Below are positions 1 through 10,413 of a stretch of DNA of 64,000 bases, piece after piece. Numbering within the stretch: position 1 is the first letter of the stretch; every line of letters begins with the position of its first letter. This DNA comes from Burkholderia cepacia (GTDB lineage Bacteria; Pseudomonadota; Gammaproteobacteria; Burkholderiales; Burkholderiaceae). The DNA is taken from NCBI RefSeq assembly GCF_001718835.1, contig NZ_CP013443.1:2294001-2358000 (forward strand), given 5' to 3'. Under the pieces are notes generated by a model that saw only the letters and a list, made by a program, of their open reading frames with translations, was not told the origin of the DNA and did not search any database. The position numbers and the translations under genes were made by a program.

Positions 1-107
1 GACGGAGCCGCACTGCGCGAGGCCGGACGGCCCATGCGCGCGACGCGCCCCGGAATTCAAAAGCGGGGCCGCGCGCATCCAGCGTTGGGCCCCGCAAACG
101 GCTTCCA

Positions 108-1049
108 TCATACCATCGCGCGTGCACCGTCCCGACCGTCGCCGGGTTTGTCCGGTGCCGGCGCGGCACGATGGACCCGGCTCGACAGCAGCGTGGCGAG
201 CACGATGCATGCGCCGCCCGCCCACTCGCGCGCGGTCGGCAGCTCGTTCGCGAACACCCACGCCGACAGCGCGGTGATCACGATCTCGAACAGCATGATG
301 ATCGACGCACGGTTCGCCGGCACGCGCGCGAGCCCGTACTGCACGAGCAGGTTGTTCGACGCCATCGTCACGCCGATCGCGACGATGATCAGCGCGGCGA
401 CGCCGAGCTGGCCGCCCGCCGGAGCAGCCGGCAGCCCCTCGAACAGCGACGCGATCGCGCCGAACACGGCCGCGCCGCCGAACAGCGTCGCGGTGCGCAT
501 CTCCGCGCGCATCTCCGGCAGCTCGCGGCTCGCCTTGATCACGAGCACGTTGCTCATCGCGAAGCTCAGCCCGGCGGCGAGGCCGGCCCATTCGGCCGGA
601 CTGGCCGGCAGCGGCAGGCCGAGCGCCGGCGACCACAGCATCAGCATCGCGCCGCCGATCGACAGCGCCGCGAGCCCCGCGCCGGCCCAGGTCAGCCGCT
701 CGCGCAGCAGGAAGTGCGCGTAGATCGCGGTCCACGCGGGGGTCAGGTAGAACAGCAGCATCACGCGCAGCACCTCGCCGTGGATCGTGCCCCACACGAA
801 CCCGAGGTTCGTCACGCCGGCCGTCACGGCGATGCCGGGCAGCACCCAGTGCCAGCGCAGCGTCGCGATCGTCCGGTGCCGCGCGACGATCACGAACAGG
901 AACGCGACGAGGCTCGTCAGCGCGCTCGCCAGCGTGCCCGTCACGCCGAGCGACGCAAGGATCCGCAGCGGATACCAGATCAGGCCCCATACCGACGCGC
1001 CGATCAGGATGGCCAGCGTCGGCAGGCTGCCGCGTACCGCGTTATTCAT
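108..1049 (-). CDS. DMT/EamA-family transporter
   Basis: 313-residue inner-membrane protein made almost entirely of hydrophobic helices, about ten, in two EamA-like halves, as expected for drug/metabolite exporters. The ATG at 1049 opens directly into the first helix (residues about 11-34). The C-terminus is a short polar, Pro/Arg/Asp-containing tail. Nothing in the sequence gives the substrate; amino acids or metabolites are usual for the family. It diverges from dapC across about 160 bases, so the two could share a control region, but no operator was recognised. The family call is firm and the substrate unknown. Confidence 0.85.
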   Translation of the reverse strand: MNNAVRGSLPTLAILIGASVWGLIWYPLRILASLGVTGTLASALTSLVAFLFVIVARHRTIATLRWHWVLPGIAVTAGVTNLGFVWGTIHGEVLRVMLLFYLTPAWTAIYAHFLLRERLTWAGAGLAALSIGGAMLMLWSPALGLPLPASPAEWAGLAAGLSFAMSNVLVIKASRELPEMRAEMRTATLFGGAAVFGAIASLFEGLPAAPAGGQLGVAALIIVAIGVTMASNNLLVQYGLARVPANRASIIMLFEIVITALSAWVFANELPTAREWAGGACIVLATLLSSRVHRAAPAPDKPGDGRDGARAMV

Positions 1050-1208
1050 TTGGTTCGATACCCTTTATTCGACCGGCCCGGCCGCCGTTCCGGCAGGCCG
1101 TGACCGCGTTCCGTCACGCTATAATCGTCCGTTGCGACCCGTGCGCCCGCGGCGCCCGTTCGCAGCCGCGCGGCGCGCCCGCCGCTTCTTTCGCTCCAAC
1201 CGGCCGCG

Positions 1209-2441
1209 ATGGCCGCTTCGCCCGTGAACCCTCGACTCGACTCGCTCCAGCCCTACCCCTTCGAAAAGCTGCGCGCCCTGTTCAAGGACGTGACGCCCTC
1301 CGGCGCCCTCAAACCGATCAGCTTCGGCATCGGCGAGCCCAAACATGCGACCCCGGCGCTGATCCGCGACGCCGTGGTGGCCGCGCTCGACGGTCTCGCG
1401 TCGTACCCGGCCACCGCCGGCTCGGACGCGCTGCGTACGTCGATCGCGCACTGGCTCGAGCGCCGCTACGGGCTGCCGGCCATCGATCCGGCTACGCAGG
1501 TGCTGCCCGTGTCGGGCTCGCGCGAGGCGCTGTTCTCGCTTGCCCAGACGGTGATCGACGCACGCCCGTCCGAAACGGGCGAGAAGGCGATCGTACTCTG
1601 TCCGAATCCTTTCTATCAAATTTACGAAGGCGCGGCGCTGCTGGCCGGTGCCGAACCCTATTTCGCGAACAGCGATCCGGCCCGCAACTTCGCGTGCGAC
1701 TACGCGTCGGTGCCCGACGCAATCTGGGCGCGCACGCAGCTGCTGTACGTATGCTCGCCGGGCAACCCGACGGGCGCCGTGCTGACTCTCGACGACTGGC
1801 GCGAGCTGTTCGCGCTGTCCGACCGCCACGGTTTCGTGATCGCGTCGGACGAGTGCTATTCGGAAATCTATTTCGACGAAGCGGCACCGCCGCTCGGCGG
1901 CCTCGAGGCCGCGCACCGCCTCGGCCGCGGCTTCGAGCGGCTCGTGATGCTGTCGAGCCTGTCGAAACGCTCGAACGTGCCGGGCATGCGCTCGGGTTTC
2001 GTCGCCGGCGACGCCGCGCTGCTGAAGAAATTCCTGCTGTACCGCACGTACCACGGCGCGGCGCTGTCGCCGGTCTGGCAGCACGCGAGCATCGCCGCGT
2101 GGAACGACGAGGCGCACGTGCGCGAGAACCGCGCGCTGTACCTGCAGAAGTTCAACACGGTCACGCCGATGCTCGCCGACGTGATCGACGTGAAACTGCC
2201 CGACGCGGCGTTCTACCTGTGGGCCAACGTGTCGCGCACCGGCCTGTCGGACACCGAGTTCGCCCGCCGCCTGTACGCCGACTATAATGTGACGGTTCTG
2301 CCCGGCTCGTACCTGGCGCGCGATGCGCACGGCACGAATCCGGGCCGCGATTTCATCCGGATCGCGCTCGTCGCGGGCACCCCCGAATGCGTCGAGGGCG
2401 CGCAACGCATCGTCGATTTCTGCCGGTCTCTCGCGCGGTAA
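1209..2441 (+). CDS. dapC: Succinyldiaminopimelate transaminase
   Basis: 410-residue class I/II PLP aminotransferase. The PLP lysine lies in SLSKRSNVPGMRSGF, and the upstream CSPGNPTGAVL stretch is typical of fold-type I enzymes. DapC converts N-succinyl-2-amino-6-ketopimelate to N-succinyl-LL-diaminopimelate with glutamate as amino donor, in the cytoplasmic succinylase branch of lysine/DAP synthesis. The sequence alone could not separate DapC from other aminotransferases of this class, but dapD lies 45 bases downstream and dapE follows, which makes the assignment strong. It is the first gene of the block. Confidence 0.93.
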   Translation: MAASPVNPRLDSLQPYPFEKLRALFKDVTPSGALKPISFGIGEPKHATPALIRDAVVAALDGLASYPATAGSDALRTSIAHWLERRYGLPAIDPATQVLPVSGSREALFSLAQTVIDARPSETGEKAIVLCPNPFYQIYEGAALLAGAEPYFANSDPARNFACDYASVPDAIWARTQLLYVCSPGNPTGAVLTLDDWRELFALSDRHGFVIASDECYSEIYFDEAAPPLGGLEAAHRLGRGFERLVMLSSLSKRSNVPGMRSGFVAGDAALLKKFLLYRTYHGAALSPVWQHASIAAWNDEAHVRENRALYLQKFNTVTPMLADVIDVKLPDAAFYLWANVSRTGLSDTEFARRLYADYNVTVLPGSYLARDAHGTNPGRDFIRIALVAGTPECVEGAQRIVDFCRSLAR

Positions 2442-2486
2442 TCGTCCATCGATCAATTCCATCCACAATCTCCTGCGAAAACGAAC

Positions 2487-3313
<827 letters not shown>

Positions 3314-3314
<1 letters not shown>

Positions 3315-3682
3315 TGGCGAAGCCGCACACCGTGGTCGTCTACGGCATTCCGAATTGCGACACCGTGAAGAAGGCCCGCGTGTGGCTCGACGATCACGGC
3401 GTCGAATTCGAGTTTCACGATTTCAAGAAGCTCGGCGTCAGCGCGCCGCTGATCGAAGACTGGCTGAAGGACGTGTCGCTCGACGCGCTCGTCAACAAGC
3501 GCGGCACCACGTGGCGCGGCCTGGACGACGCAATGAAGGCGGCCGCCGAATCGAAGACCGGCGCGGTCGCGCTGATGATCCACAAGCCGTCGGTCATCAA
3601 GCGTCCCGTGCTGGTGGTCAACGGCCGCGTGAAATCGCTCGGCTTCGTGGCCGATCAATACGCGGCGCTGTTTGCCGCATAG
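3314..3682 (+). CDS. ArsC/Spx-family reductase-like protein
   Basis: 122-residue thioredoxin-fold protein. The N-terminal VYGIPNCDTVKKARVWL stretch carries the single cysteine of the ArsC/Spx/YffB family, and a KRPVLVVNGR segment near the C-terminus is typical of the fold. The start overlaps the dapD stop. Arsenate reduction is not implied: YffB-like proteins of this length sit in dap clusters in many proteobacteria and their role is unclear (possibly GSH-dependent thiol chemistry). Its place between dapD and dapE suggests co-expression with DAP synthesis. Confidence 0.88.
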
Positions 3683-3772
3683 GGCTGCCCGCGCTGCGCC
3701 TGTCGGCGCAGCCCGACGTCTTGTCGCTGCCGGCCACCGCGCCGGCATTTTTTATCGAAAGTGGTCCGAACC

Positions 3773-4912
3773 ATGTCCGCCACCCTAGCCCTTACCGAAC
3801 AGCTGATCGCCCGCGCGTCCGTGACGCCCGACGACCAGCATTGCCAGCAGATCCTGACCGAGCGCCTCGCCGCGCTCGGCTTCGAATGCGAGACCGTCGC
3901 GTCGCACGGCGTGACCAACCTGTGGGCCGTCAAGCGCGGCGCCGACGGCCGCGACGGCAAGCTGCTCGCCTTCGCGGGCCACACCGACGTCGTACCGACC
4001 GGCCCGCTCGAGCAATGGAGCTCGCCGCCGTTCGTCCCCGCCCATCGGGACGGCAAGCTGTACGGCCGCGGCGCGGCCGACATGAAGACCTCGCTCGCGG
4101 CGTTCGTCGTCGCATCCGAGGAATTCGTCGCGGCACACCCCGGCCACCGCGGCGCGATCGCGTTCCTGATCACCAGCGACGAGGAAGGCCCCGCCACCGA
4201 TGGCACCGTGAAGGTCGTCGAGCTGCTCGAAACACGCGGTGAACGCATGGACTACTGCATCGTCGGCGAGCCGACGTCGACCAGCGAACTCGGCGACGTC
4301 GTCAAGAACGGCCGCCGCGGCTCGATGTCGGGCGAACTGGTCGTCAAGGGCGTACAGGGCCACATCGCCTATCCGCACCTCGCGAAGAATCCGATCCACC
4401 TGCTCGCGCCGGCGCTCGCCGAGCTCGCCGCCGAACAGTGGGACGAAGGCAACGAATACTTCCCGCCGACCACCTGGCAGGTGTCGAACCTGCACGCCGG
4501 CACCGGCGCGACCAACGTGATCCCCGGCCACGCCGACCTGCTGTTCAACTTCCGCTTCTCGACCGCGAGCACGGTCGAGGGCCTGCAGGCGCGCGTGCAC
4601 GCGATCCTCGACAAGCACGGCCTCGAATACACGCTGAAGTGGTCGGTGAGCGGCCTGCCGTTCCTCACGCCGCGCGGCGAGCTGTCGGGCGCGCTGGAAA
4701 ACGCGATCCGCACCGAGACCGGCATCACGACCGAGCTGTCGACCACGGGCGGCACGTCGGACGGCCGTTTCATCGCGCGCATCTGCCCGCAGGTGATCGA
4801 GTTCGGCCCGCCGAACGGCAGCATCCACAAGATCGACGAGCACATCGAAGTGCGCTTCATCGATCCGCTGAAGAACGTGTACCGCCGCGTGCTCGAACAA
4901 CTGATCGCCTGA
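3773..4912 (+). CDS. dapE: Succinyl-diaminopimelate desuccinylase
   Basis: 379-residue M20-family dizinc hydrolase. Metal-binding signatures are FAGHTDVVPTG (His and Asp ligands) and SDEEGPATDGT (catalytic Glu). The dimerisation (lid) domain sits in the middle and GTSDGRF and the C-terminal His region follow. It cleaves N-succinyl-LL-DAP to LL-DAP and succinate. I chose the ATG at 3773 rather than an in-frame GTG 12 bases earlier because family members begin directly at the MSATLALTEQL-like helix. A GC-rich hairpin lies between it and the preceding gene, so it may have its own promoter. Confidence 0.95.
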   Translation: MSATLALTEQLIARASVTPDDQHCQQILTERLAALGFECETVASHGVTNLWAVKRGADGRDGKLLAFAGHTDVVPTGPLEQWSSPPFVPAHRDGKLYGRGAADMKTSLAAFVVASEEFVAAHPGHRGAIAFLITSDEEGPATDGTVKVVELLETRGERMDYCIVGEPTSTSELGDVVKNGRRGSMSGELVVKGVQGHIAYPHLAKNPIHLLAPALAELAAEQWDEGNEYFPPTTWQVSNLHAGTGATNVIPGHADLLFNFRFSTASTVEGLQARVHAILDKHGLEYTLKWSVSGLPFLTPRGELSGALENAIRTETGITTELSTTGGTSDGRFIARICPQVIEFGPPNGSIHKIDEHIEVRFIDPLKNVYRRVLEQLIA

Positions 4913-4923
4913 TGGAGCCCCGC

Positions 4924-5832
4924 ATGACGACACCTTTTGCCACTGTTCGCGACCTGCTGCGCTACGCGGTCACGCGCTTCTCGAAGGCGAAGCTCGCGTT
5001 CGGCCACGGCTCCGACAATGCGTACGACGAAGCGGCCTACCTCGTGCTGCGCACGCTCGACCTGCCGCTCGACACGCTCGAGCCGTTCCTCGACGCACGC
5101 CTGCTGCCCGACGAAATCGCGGCCGTGCTCGCGGTGATCGAACGGCGCGCGACCGACCGCGTGCCGGCCGCGTACCTCACGCATGAAGCGTGGATGCATG
5201 GCCACCGCTTCTATGTCGACGAGCGCGTGATCGTGCCGCGCTCGTTCATCGGCGAACTGCTCGACGACGGGCTGCAGCCGTACGTCGCCGATCCCGAACA
5301 GGTCGGCGCCGTGCTCGAGCTGTGCACGGGCTCGGGCTGCCTCGCGATCCTCGCGGCGAGCGCGTTCCCGAACGCCGAGATCGACGCGGTCGACCTGTCC
5401 GACAAGGCCCTCGAAGTCGCCGAGATCAACGTACGCGACTACGGCCTCGCAGACCGCGTCGCACTGCACCGCGGCGACCTCTACGCACCGCTGCCCGCGT
5501 TCCGCACCGACCCGGGCACGCGTTACGACGTGATCCTGACGAACCCGCCGTACGTGAACGCATCGTCGATGGCCGCACTGCCGCCCGAGTACCGTCACGA
5601 GCCGGAGATGGCGCTCGCGGGCGGCGATGACGGGATGGACATCGTGCGACGCATCGTCGCCGAAGCCCATCGCTGGCTGCACGACGACGGCGTGCTCGTC
5701 GTCGAGATCGGCAACGAGCGCGAGAACGTCGAGGCCGCGTTCGGCGGCCTCGAACTCACGTGGCTGCCGACCAGCGCAGGCGACGACGCCGTGTTCCTGA
5801 TCCAGGCGTCGGATCTCCCGCAGAAGCCCTGA
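4924..5832 (+). CDS. prmB: Ribosomal protein L3 glutamine N5-methyltransferase
   Basis: 302-residue SAM-dependent methyltransferase. An N-terminal helical domain precedes a Rossmann domain with the SAM loop ELCTGSGCLA and the catalytic NPPY motif (TNPPYVN) that holds the glutamine amide. PrmB methylates Gln in L3 (PrmC does the release factors); length and the N-terminal RYAVTRF-like start favour PrmB. The ATG at 4924 has GGAG six bases upstream. An alternative ATG at 4912 overlaps the dapE stop and would add four residues. Read-through from dapE is likely. Confidence 0.9.
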   Translation: MTTPFATVRDLLRYAVTRFSKAKLAFGHGSDNAYDEAAYLVLRTLDLPLDTLEPFLDARLLPDEIAAVLAVIERRATDRVPAAYLTHEAWMHGHRFYVDERVIVPRSFIGELLDDGLQPYVADPEQVGAVLELCTGSGCLAILAASAFPNAEIDAVDLSDKALEVAEINVRDYGLADRVALHRGDLYAPLPAFRTDPGTRYDVILTNPPYVNASSMAALPPEYRHEPEMALAGGDDGMDIVRRIVAEAHRWLHDDGVLVVEIGNERENVEAAFGGLELTWLPTSAGDDAVFLIQASDLPQKP

Positions 5833-5939
5833 CGCCCCGCCAGCCCGAGCCGCGCGGCGCCCCGCTGCGCCGCACGGTTGGGTAAGATGCGCGTAGGCGG
5901 CCGCCCGGCCGCGCGACCTCAGGAGTCCGTCACGCGCCC

Positions 5940-7379
5940 ATGACCCTCGACTGGCTACATCTCGGTACCCTGATCCTGACCATCCATGTGCTCGGGATCG
6001 TCGCGGCGTGCCACGCGATCATGAACACGCGCACGTCGCAAGGTGCGATCGCATGGGCCGTCTCGCTGGCGGCCATGCCGTACCTGACGCTCATTCCGTA
6101 CCTGTTCCTCGGTCGCAGCAAGTTCTCCGGCTACGTCGACGCCCGGCGCCACGAGACCGAAGCGCTGCGCACGCATACGCACCACGTTCCGTGGGCCGCC
6201 GCCGATTCGACCGACGGCGCGGCCGCGAGCGCGCTCGGCCAGGCCGCGGTGCTCGCGCTCACGCGGCTCGGCGGCATGCCGTTCCTCGGCGGCAATTCGG
6301 TGCGCACGCTCGTGAACGGCGATGCGACGTTCTCGGCGATCCTGGCCGCAATCGACGCCGCGCGCGATTACGTGGTGGTGCAATTCTTCATCGTGCGCGA
6401 CGATGCGCTCGGCCGGATGCTGCGCGACTCGCTGCTCGCACGTGCCGCAGCCGGCGTGCGCTGCTGCCTGCTGTACGACAGCATCGGCAGCTTCGACCTG
6501 CCGCACGGCTACGTCGACTCGTTGCGCCGGGGCGGCGTCGAGGTTCATCCGTTCGCGACCAACCGGAAGTTCGTCAACCGCTTCCAGCTCAACTTCCGCA
6601 ACCACCGCAAGATCGTCGTCGTCGACGGCAATCGCGCGTTCGTCGGCGGCCACAACGTCGGCGTCGAATATCTCGGCGCGAAGCCGCGCCTGTCGCCGTG
6701 GCGCGACACGCACATCGAGATACGCGGCCCCGTGGTCGCGAGCATCCAGTACGTGTTCGCCGAAGACTGGCACTGGGCGACGCAGAAGCTGCCGCCGCTC
6801 GCGCTGCCGCCACCCGCGCAGCCGGGCGACAACATGCATTGCCTCGCCGTGCCGATGGGGCCGGCCGACAAGCAGGAGACAGGCTCGCTGTTCTTCGTCG
6901 AGGCGATCAACGCCGCGCGCGAACGGGTCTGGATCACCACGCCGTACCTCGTCCCCGACGAAGCCGTGATCTCCGCGCTGAAGCTCGCCGTGATGCGCGG
7001 CGTCGACGTGCGCATCCTGATTCCGAGCCGGCGCGATCACTACGTGGTATTCGAGGCGTCGAAGCTGTACGCGCGCGACCTGGTCGATGCGGGCGTGAAG
7101 GTATTCCGCTACCGGCCCGGCTTCCTGCACCAGAAAGTCGTGCTGATCGACCGCATCGCGGCGGCGATCGGCAGCGCGAATCTCGACAACCGCTCGTTCC
7201 GCCTCAATTTCGAGATCATGGTGCTGACCGTCGACCGCGCATTCGCCGACGAGGTCGAGACGATGCTCGTTGCCGACTTCGCACAGGCGTACGAGGTCGA
7301 TGCGAACGAATACCGCCGCTCGCCTGCCTGGCGACGCATCGCGATGCACGTCGCGCGGCTGTTCGCGCCGATTCTGTGA
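5940..7379 (+). CDS. cls: Cardiolipin synthase, PLD superfamily
   Basis: 479 residues. Two N-terminal transmembrane helices (about residues 5-25 and 38-58) precede two phospholipase-D catalytic motifs, HRKIVVVD and HQKVVLID, each followed by a G(G/S)xN segment. This is the layout of bacterial ClsA: it condenses two phosphatidylglycerols, or transfers a phosphatidyl group, to make cardiolipin in the inner membrane. It stands alone, about 107 bases after prmB. An AGGAG lies unusually far (14 bases) upstream of the ATG, so the start is slightly uncertain. Confidence 0.92.
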   Translation: MTLDWLHLGTLILTIHVLGIVAACHAIMNTRTSQGAIAWAVSLAAMPYLTLIPYLFLGRSKFSGYVDARRHETEALRTHTHHVPWAAADSTDGAAASALGQAAVLALTRLGGMPFLGGNSVRTLVNGDATFSAILAAIDAARDYVVVQFFIVRDDALGRMLRDSLLARAAAGVRCCLLYDSIGSFDLPHGYVDSLRRGGVEVHPFATNRKFVNRFQLNFRNHRKIVVVDGNRAFVGGHNVGVEYLGAKPRLSPWRDTHIEIRGPVVASIQYVFAEDWHWATQKLPPLALPPPAQPGDNMHCLAVPMGPADKQETGSLFFVEAINAARERVWITTPYLVPDEAVISALKLAVMRGVDVRILIPSRRDHYVVFEASKLYARDLVDAGVKVFRYRPGFLHQKVVLIDRIAAAIGSANLDNRSFRLNFEIMVLTVDRAFADEVETMLVADFAQAYEVDANEYRRSPAWRRIAMHVARLFAPIL

Positions 7380-7424
7380 GCGGCCTCCTGATGCCCCGGC
7401 AACCCGCGCCGGCCGCGTCGGGCG

Positions 7425-7904
7425 TCACAGCAGCTTGTCGATATCCGCGGCGATCTCGTCCGGCTTGGTGGACGGCGCATAACGCTTGACGATGCGCCCT
7501 TCGCGATCGATCAGGAATTTCGTGAAATTCCACTTGATCGCCTTGAGGCCGAGAATGCCGGGCGCCTCGTCGGTCAGGTAGCGGTACAGCGGATGCGCAT
7601 GGTCGCCCTTCACGTCGATCTTCGCGAACATCGGGAACGTGACGCCGTAGTTGCGCTCGCAGAATGCGCCGATCTGCGCGGCGTCGCCGGGCTCCTGCTT
7701 GCCGAACTGGTTGCACGGGAAGCCGAGCACATAGAAGCCGCGCGCCGCGTACTGGTCGTACAGCTTCTGCAGGCCCGCGTACTGCGGCGTGAATCCACAC
7801 TCGCTCGCAGTGTTGACGATAAGCAGCACCTTGCCGCGATACGCGTCGAGCGAGGCCGGCGCGCCGGCAAGCGTCTCTGCGCTGAACGAATACAGGGTGG
7901 ACAT
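7425..7904 (-). CDS. Glutathione peroxidase family thiol peroxidase
   Basis: 159 residues, typical for bacterial GPx. The peroxidatic cysteine is in NTASECGFTPQY, and GFPCNQFGKQEPG carries the resolving-type cysteine and the Gln of the active site; WNFTKFLID supplies the Trp and Asn of the tetrad. A cytoplasmic Cys-type enzyme reducing H2O2 or alkyl hydroperoxides, probably with thioredoxin rather than glutathione as donor, as is usual for Cys-type homologues. The ATG at 7904 is preceded by a purine-rich GGGGG element. Convergent with cls. Confidence 0.93.
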   Translation of the reverse strand: MSTLYSFSAETLAGAPASLDAYRGKVLLIVNTASECGFTPQYAGLQKLYDQYAARGFYVLGFPCNQFGKQEPGDAAQIGAFCERNYGVTFPMFAKIDVKGDHAHPLYRYLTDEAPGILGLKAIKWNFTKFLIDREGRIVKRYAPSTKPDEIAADIDKLL

Positions 7905-8038
7905 CGTGCCCCCTTTCGAATTCGAACCGACGTGAAGTCTAGGCGAAAAACGCGCGGAAACGGCATCTCCCGAACGGCCAATGCCCGGCGCAAGCGGCGC
8001 GCAGTCTAGAATAGCGGTTTTGGCCAGTCATTTCCGCC

Positions 8039-9970
8039 GTGATCCGTTTCAATCAGTTCAGCCTTGCGCGCGGCACCAAGCCGCTGTTCGAGTCGACCTC
8101 CTTCGTGCTCAATCCCGGCGAGAAAGCCGGCCTGATCGGCGCGAACGGCGCCGGCAAGTCGACGCTGTTCTCGGTCCTGCGCGGCGAGCTGCACTCCGAC
8201 GGCGGCGATTTCTCGATGCCGCCGTCGTGGCGGATCGCCCACGTGTCGCAGGAAACGCCCGCCGTCGACCGCTCGGCGCTCGACTACACGCTCGACGGCG
8301 ACGCCGCGCTGCGTGAGATCGAGGCGCGCATCGCCGCCGCCTCCGCCGCGCATGACGGCGCCGCCGAAGCCGACGCGCACGCGGCGTTCGCCGACGCCGA
8401 CGGCTACACCGCGCCGGCCCGTGCCGAGGCGCTGCTGCTCGGTCTAGGCTTCACGCTCGCGCAGACGCGCGAATCCGTCGCCAGTTTCTCCGGCGGCTGG
8501 CGCATGCGCCTGAATCTCGCGCAGGCGCTGATGTGCCGCTCCGACCTGCTGCTGCTCGACGAACCGACGAACCACCTCGACCTCGACGCGATCGTCTGGC
8601 TCGAAGACTGGCTGCACCGCTACCCCGGCACGCTCGTCGTGATTTCGCACGACCGCGAATTCCTCGATTCGATCTGCAATGTCACGCTGCACCTGGAAAA
8701 CCGCCAGGTGAAGCGCTACGGCGGCAACTACTCGCAGTTCGAAGTGCTGCGCGCGCAGCAACTGGCGCTGCAGCAAAGCGCTTATGAAAAGCAGCAGAAG
8801 ACGATCGAGCACCTGCAGAGCTTCGTCGACCGCTTCAAGGCCAAGGCGACCAAGGCCAAGCAGGCGCAGAGCCGGATGAAGGCGCTCGAGAAGATGGAGC
8901 TGATCGCGCCCGCGCACATCGCGTCGCCGTTCACGTTCGAATTCCGCACGCCCGATGCCGCGCCGAACCCGATGATGGTGATGGAAGACGTCCGCTGCGG
9001 CTACCACGCCGACGGCGGAGCGGAGATCCCGATCGTCGAGCGCGTCGCGCTGTCGATCCAGAACGGCCAGCGCATCGGCCTGCTCGGCGCGAACGGCCAG
9101 GGCAAGTCGACGCTGATCAAGACGCTGGCCGGCACGCTCGCGCCGCTGTCGGGGCACGTCCGCGACGGCAAGGGGCTGACGATCGGCTATTTCGCGCAGC
9201 ACCAGCTCGAAACGCTGCGTGAGGACGATTCGCCGCTCGCGCATCTGGCGCGGCTCGCGCCCGACACGCGCGAGCAGGAACTGCGCGACTTCCTCGGCGG
9301 CTTCAACTTCTCGGGCGACATGGCAACCAGCCCGGTCGGGCCGTTTTCGGGCGGCGAAAAGGCACGCCTCGCGCTCGCGCTGATCATCTGGCAAAAGCCG
9401 AACCTGCTGCTGCTCGACGAACCGACCAACCACCTCGACCTCGAAACGCGCCATGCGCTGACGATGGCGCTCGCGCAGTTCGAGGGCACGCTGATCCTCG
9501 TCTCGCACGACCGCCACCTGCTGCGCGCGACGACCGACCAGTTCATGCTGGTCGCGAAGCACCGGCTGCAGCCGTTCGACGGCGACCTCGACGACTACCG
9601 CGACTGGCTGCTGCAGCACGCGGCCGAGCAGCGCGCCGCCGCGAAGGCGGACAGCGCAGCTTCGTCGGGCGCGGGTGCCGCGGCCAACCGCAAGGACCAG
9701 AAACGTCAGGCCGCCGAGGAACGGCAGCGCTTGTCGGTGCTGAAGAAGCCGCTGCAGACGCGCATCACCAGGCTCGAAAAGGAAATGGAGACGCTGCACG
9801 CGGAGAAGGCGCGCCTCGACGCATTCGTCGCCGATCCGGCGAGCTACGAAGCCGAGCGCAAGACGGAGCTGACCGATGCGATCCGCAAGCTCGGGGACGT
9901 CAACACGCGTCTCGAGACGGTCGAGGCCGACTGGCTTGCCGCGCAGGAAGAGCTCGAGCAGATCGGCTGA
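8039..9970 (+). CDS. yheS: ABC-F family ATPase, YheS type
   Basis: 643 residues with two nucleotide-binding domains and no membrane segment. NBD1 has Walker A GANGAGKST, signature FSGGW and DEPTNHLDL; NBD2 has GANGQGKST, FSGGEK and a second DEPTNHLDL. A basic, Lys-rich linker (KAKATKAKQAQSRMKAL) joins them and a charged coiled coil closes the protein. ABC-F proteins act on the ribosome in translation rather than in transport. Order and length fit YheS rather than Uup or EttA. The start is a GTG at 8039; family N-termini (MIRFNQFSL) support it. Confidence 0.9.
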   Translation: MIRFNQFSLARGTKPLFESTSFVLNPGEKAGLIGANGAGKSTLFSVLRGELHSDGGDFSMPPSWRIAHVSQETPAVDRSALDYTLDGDAALREIEARIAAASAAHDGAAEADAHAAFADADGYTAPARAEALLLGLGFTLAQTRESVASFSGGWRMRLNLAQALMCRSDLLLLDEPTNHLDLDAIVWLEDWLHRYPGTLVVISHDREFLDSICNVTLHLENRQVKRYGGNYSQFEVLRAQQLALQQSAYEKQQKTIEHLQSFVDRFKAKATKAKQAQSRMKALEKMELIAPAHIASPFTFEFRTPDAAPNPMMVMEDVRCGYHADGGAEIPIVERVALSIQNGQRIGLLGANGQGKSTLIKTLAGTLAPLSGHVRDGKGLTIGYFAQHQLETLREDDSPLAHLARLAPDTREQELRDFLGGFNFSGDMATSPVGPFSGGEKARLALALIIWQKPNLLLLDEPTNHLDLETRHALTMALAQFEGTLILVSHDRHLLRATTDQFMLVAKHRLQPFDGDLDDYRDWLLQHAAEQRAAAKADSAASSGAGAAANRKDQKRQAAEERQRLSVLKKPLQTRITRLEKEMETLHAEKARLDAFVADPASYEAERKTELTDAIRKLGDVNTRLETVEADWLAAQEELEQIG

Positions 9971-10003
9971 CCGCCGCGCGGCGCGGCCCGGCGGGCCGCC
10001 CGC

Positions 10004-10270
10004 TCAGCGTCGCGGCAGCGTATCGCGCGGCATCTGCTCGTCGTCGCCCATCAGGTGCCGGCGCCCTTCGGTCGGCCGCCGGATCGCGGCAGCGACTTCC
10101 GCTTCCGTCACGTCCTCGGACACGACCTTGCGCGCGAGGCGCCCCTCTTCGTCGATCCACTCGACGATCCGGCATCCACCGCCCCAGGGTTGGCGAATCG
10201 GCTCCGACACGCGACAGCCGCGCAGGTTGTAAACGCCTCGGTCCAGCGCTTGCCCGTACTGTTTCAACAT
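10004..10270 (-). CDS. Small hypothetical protein
   Basis: 88-residue protein of unknown function, similar in character to small Burkholderia-restricted proteins. Visible features are a Cys/Gly-containing core (NLRGCRVSEPI, WGGGCRIVEWID) and an acidic/basic C-terminal half. No signal peptide or membrane segment. A purine-rich AAAGGGA element precedes the ATG, and the reading frame keeps normal codon bias, which supports a real gene. Convergent with yheS across a GC-rich 33-base gap. Confidence 0.6.
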   Translation of the reverse strand: MLKQYGQALDRGVYNLRGCRVSEPIRQPWGGGCRIVEWIDEEGRLARKVVSEDVTEAEVAAAIRRPTEGRRHLMGDDEQMPRDTLPRR

Positions 10271-10413
10271 AGATCCCTTTCGCCTTGCACGGTTCGACTG
10301 TCCGCAAAAGGATAGGGAAAAGCGATGTCCGGCGGGTTACAGCAGCCTACATATTCTTTACAGCGAATTACGCGCCAGATCGCCGGGGAGTTGCCCCCGG
10401 CGCGCGGCGCCGC

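Noticed and set aside
171..1103. Long open frames antisense to the DMT transporter
   Set aside because: Arg/Ala/His-rich translations that mirror the high-GC codon bias of the real gene; no motif and no start context.
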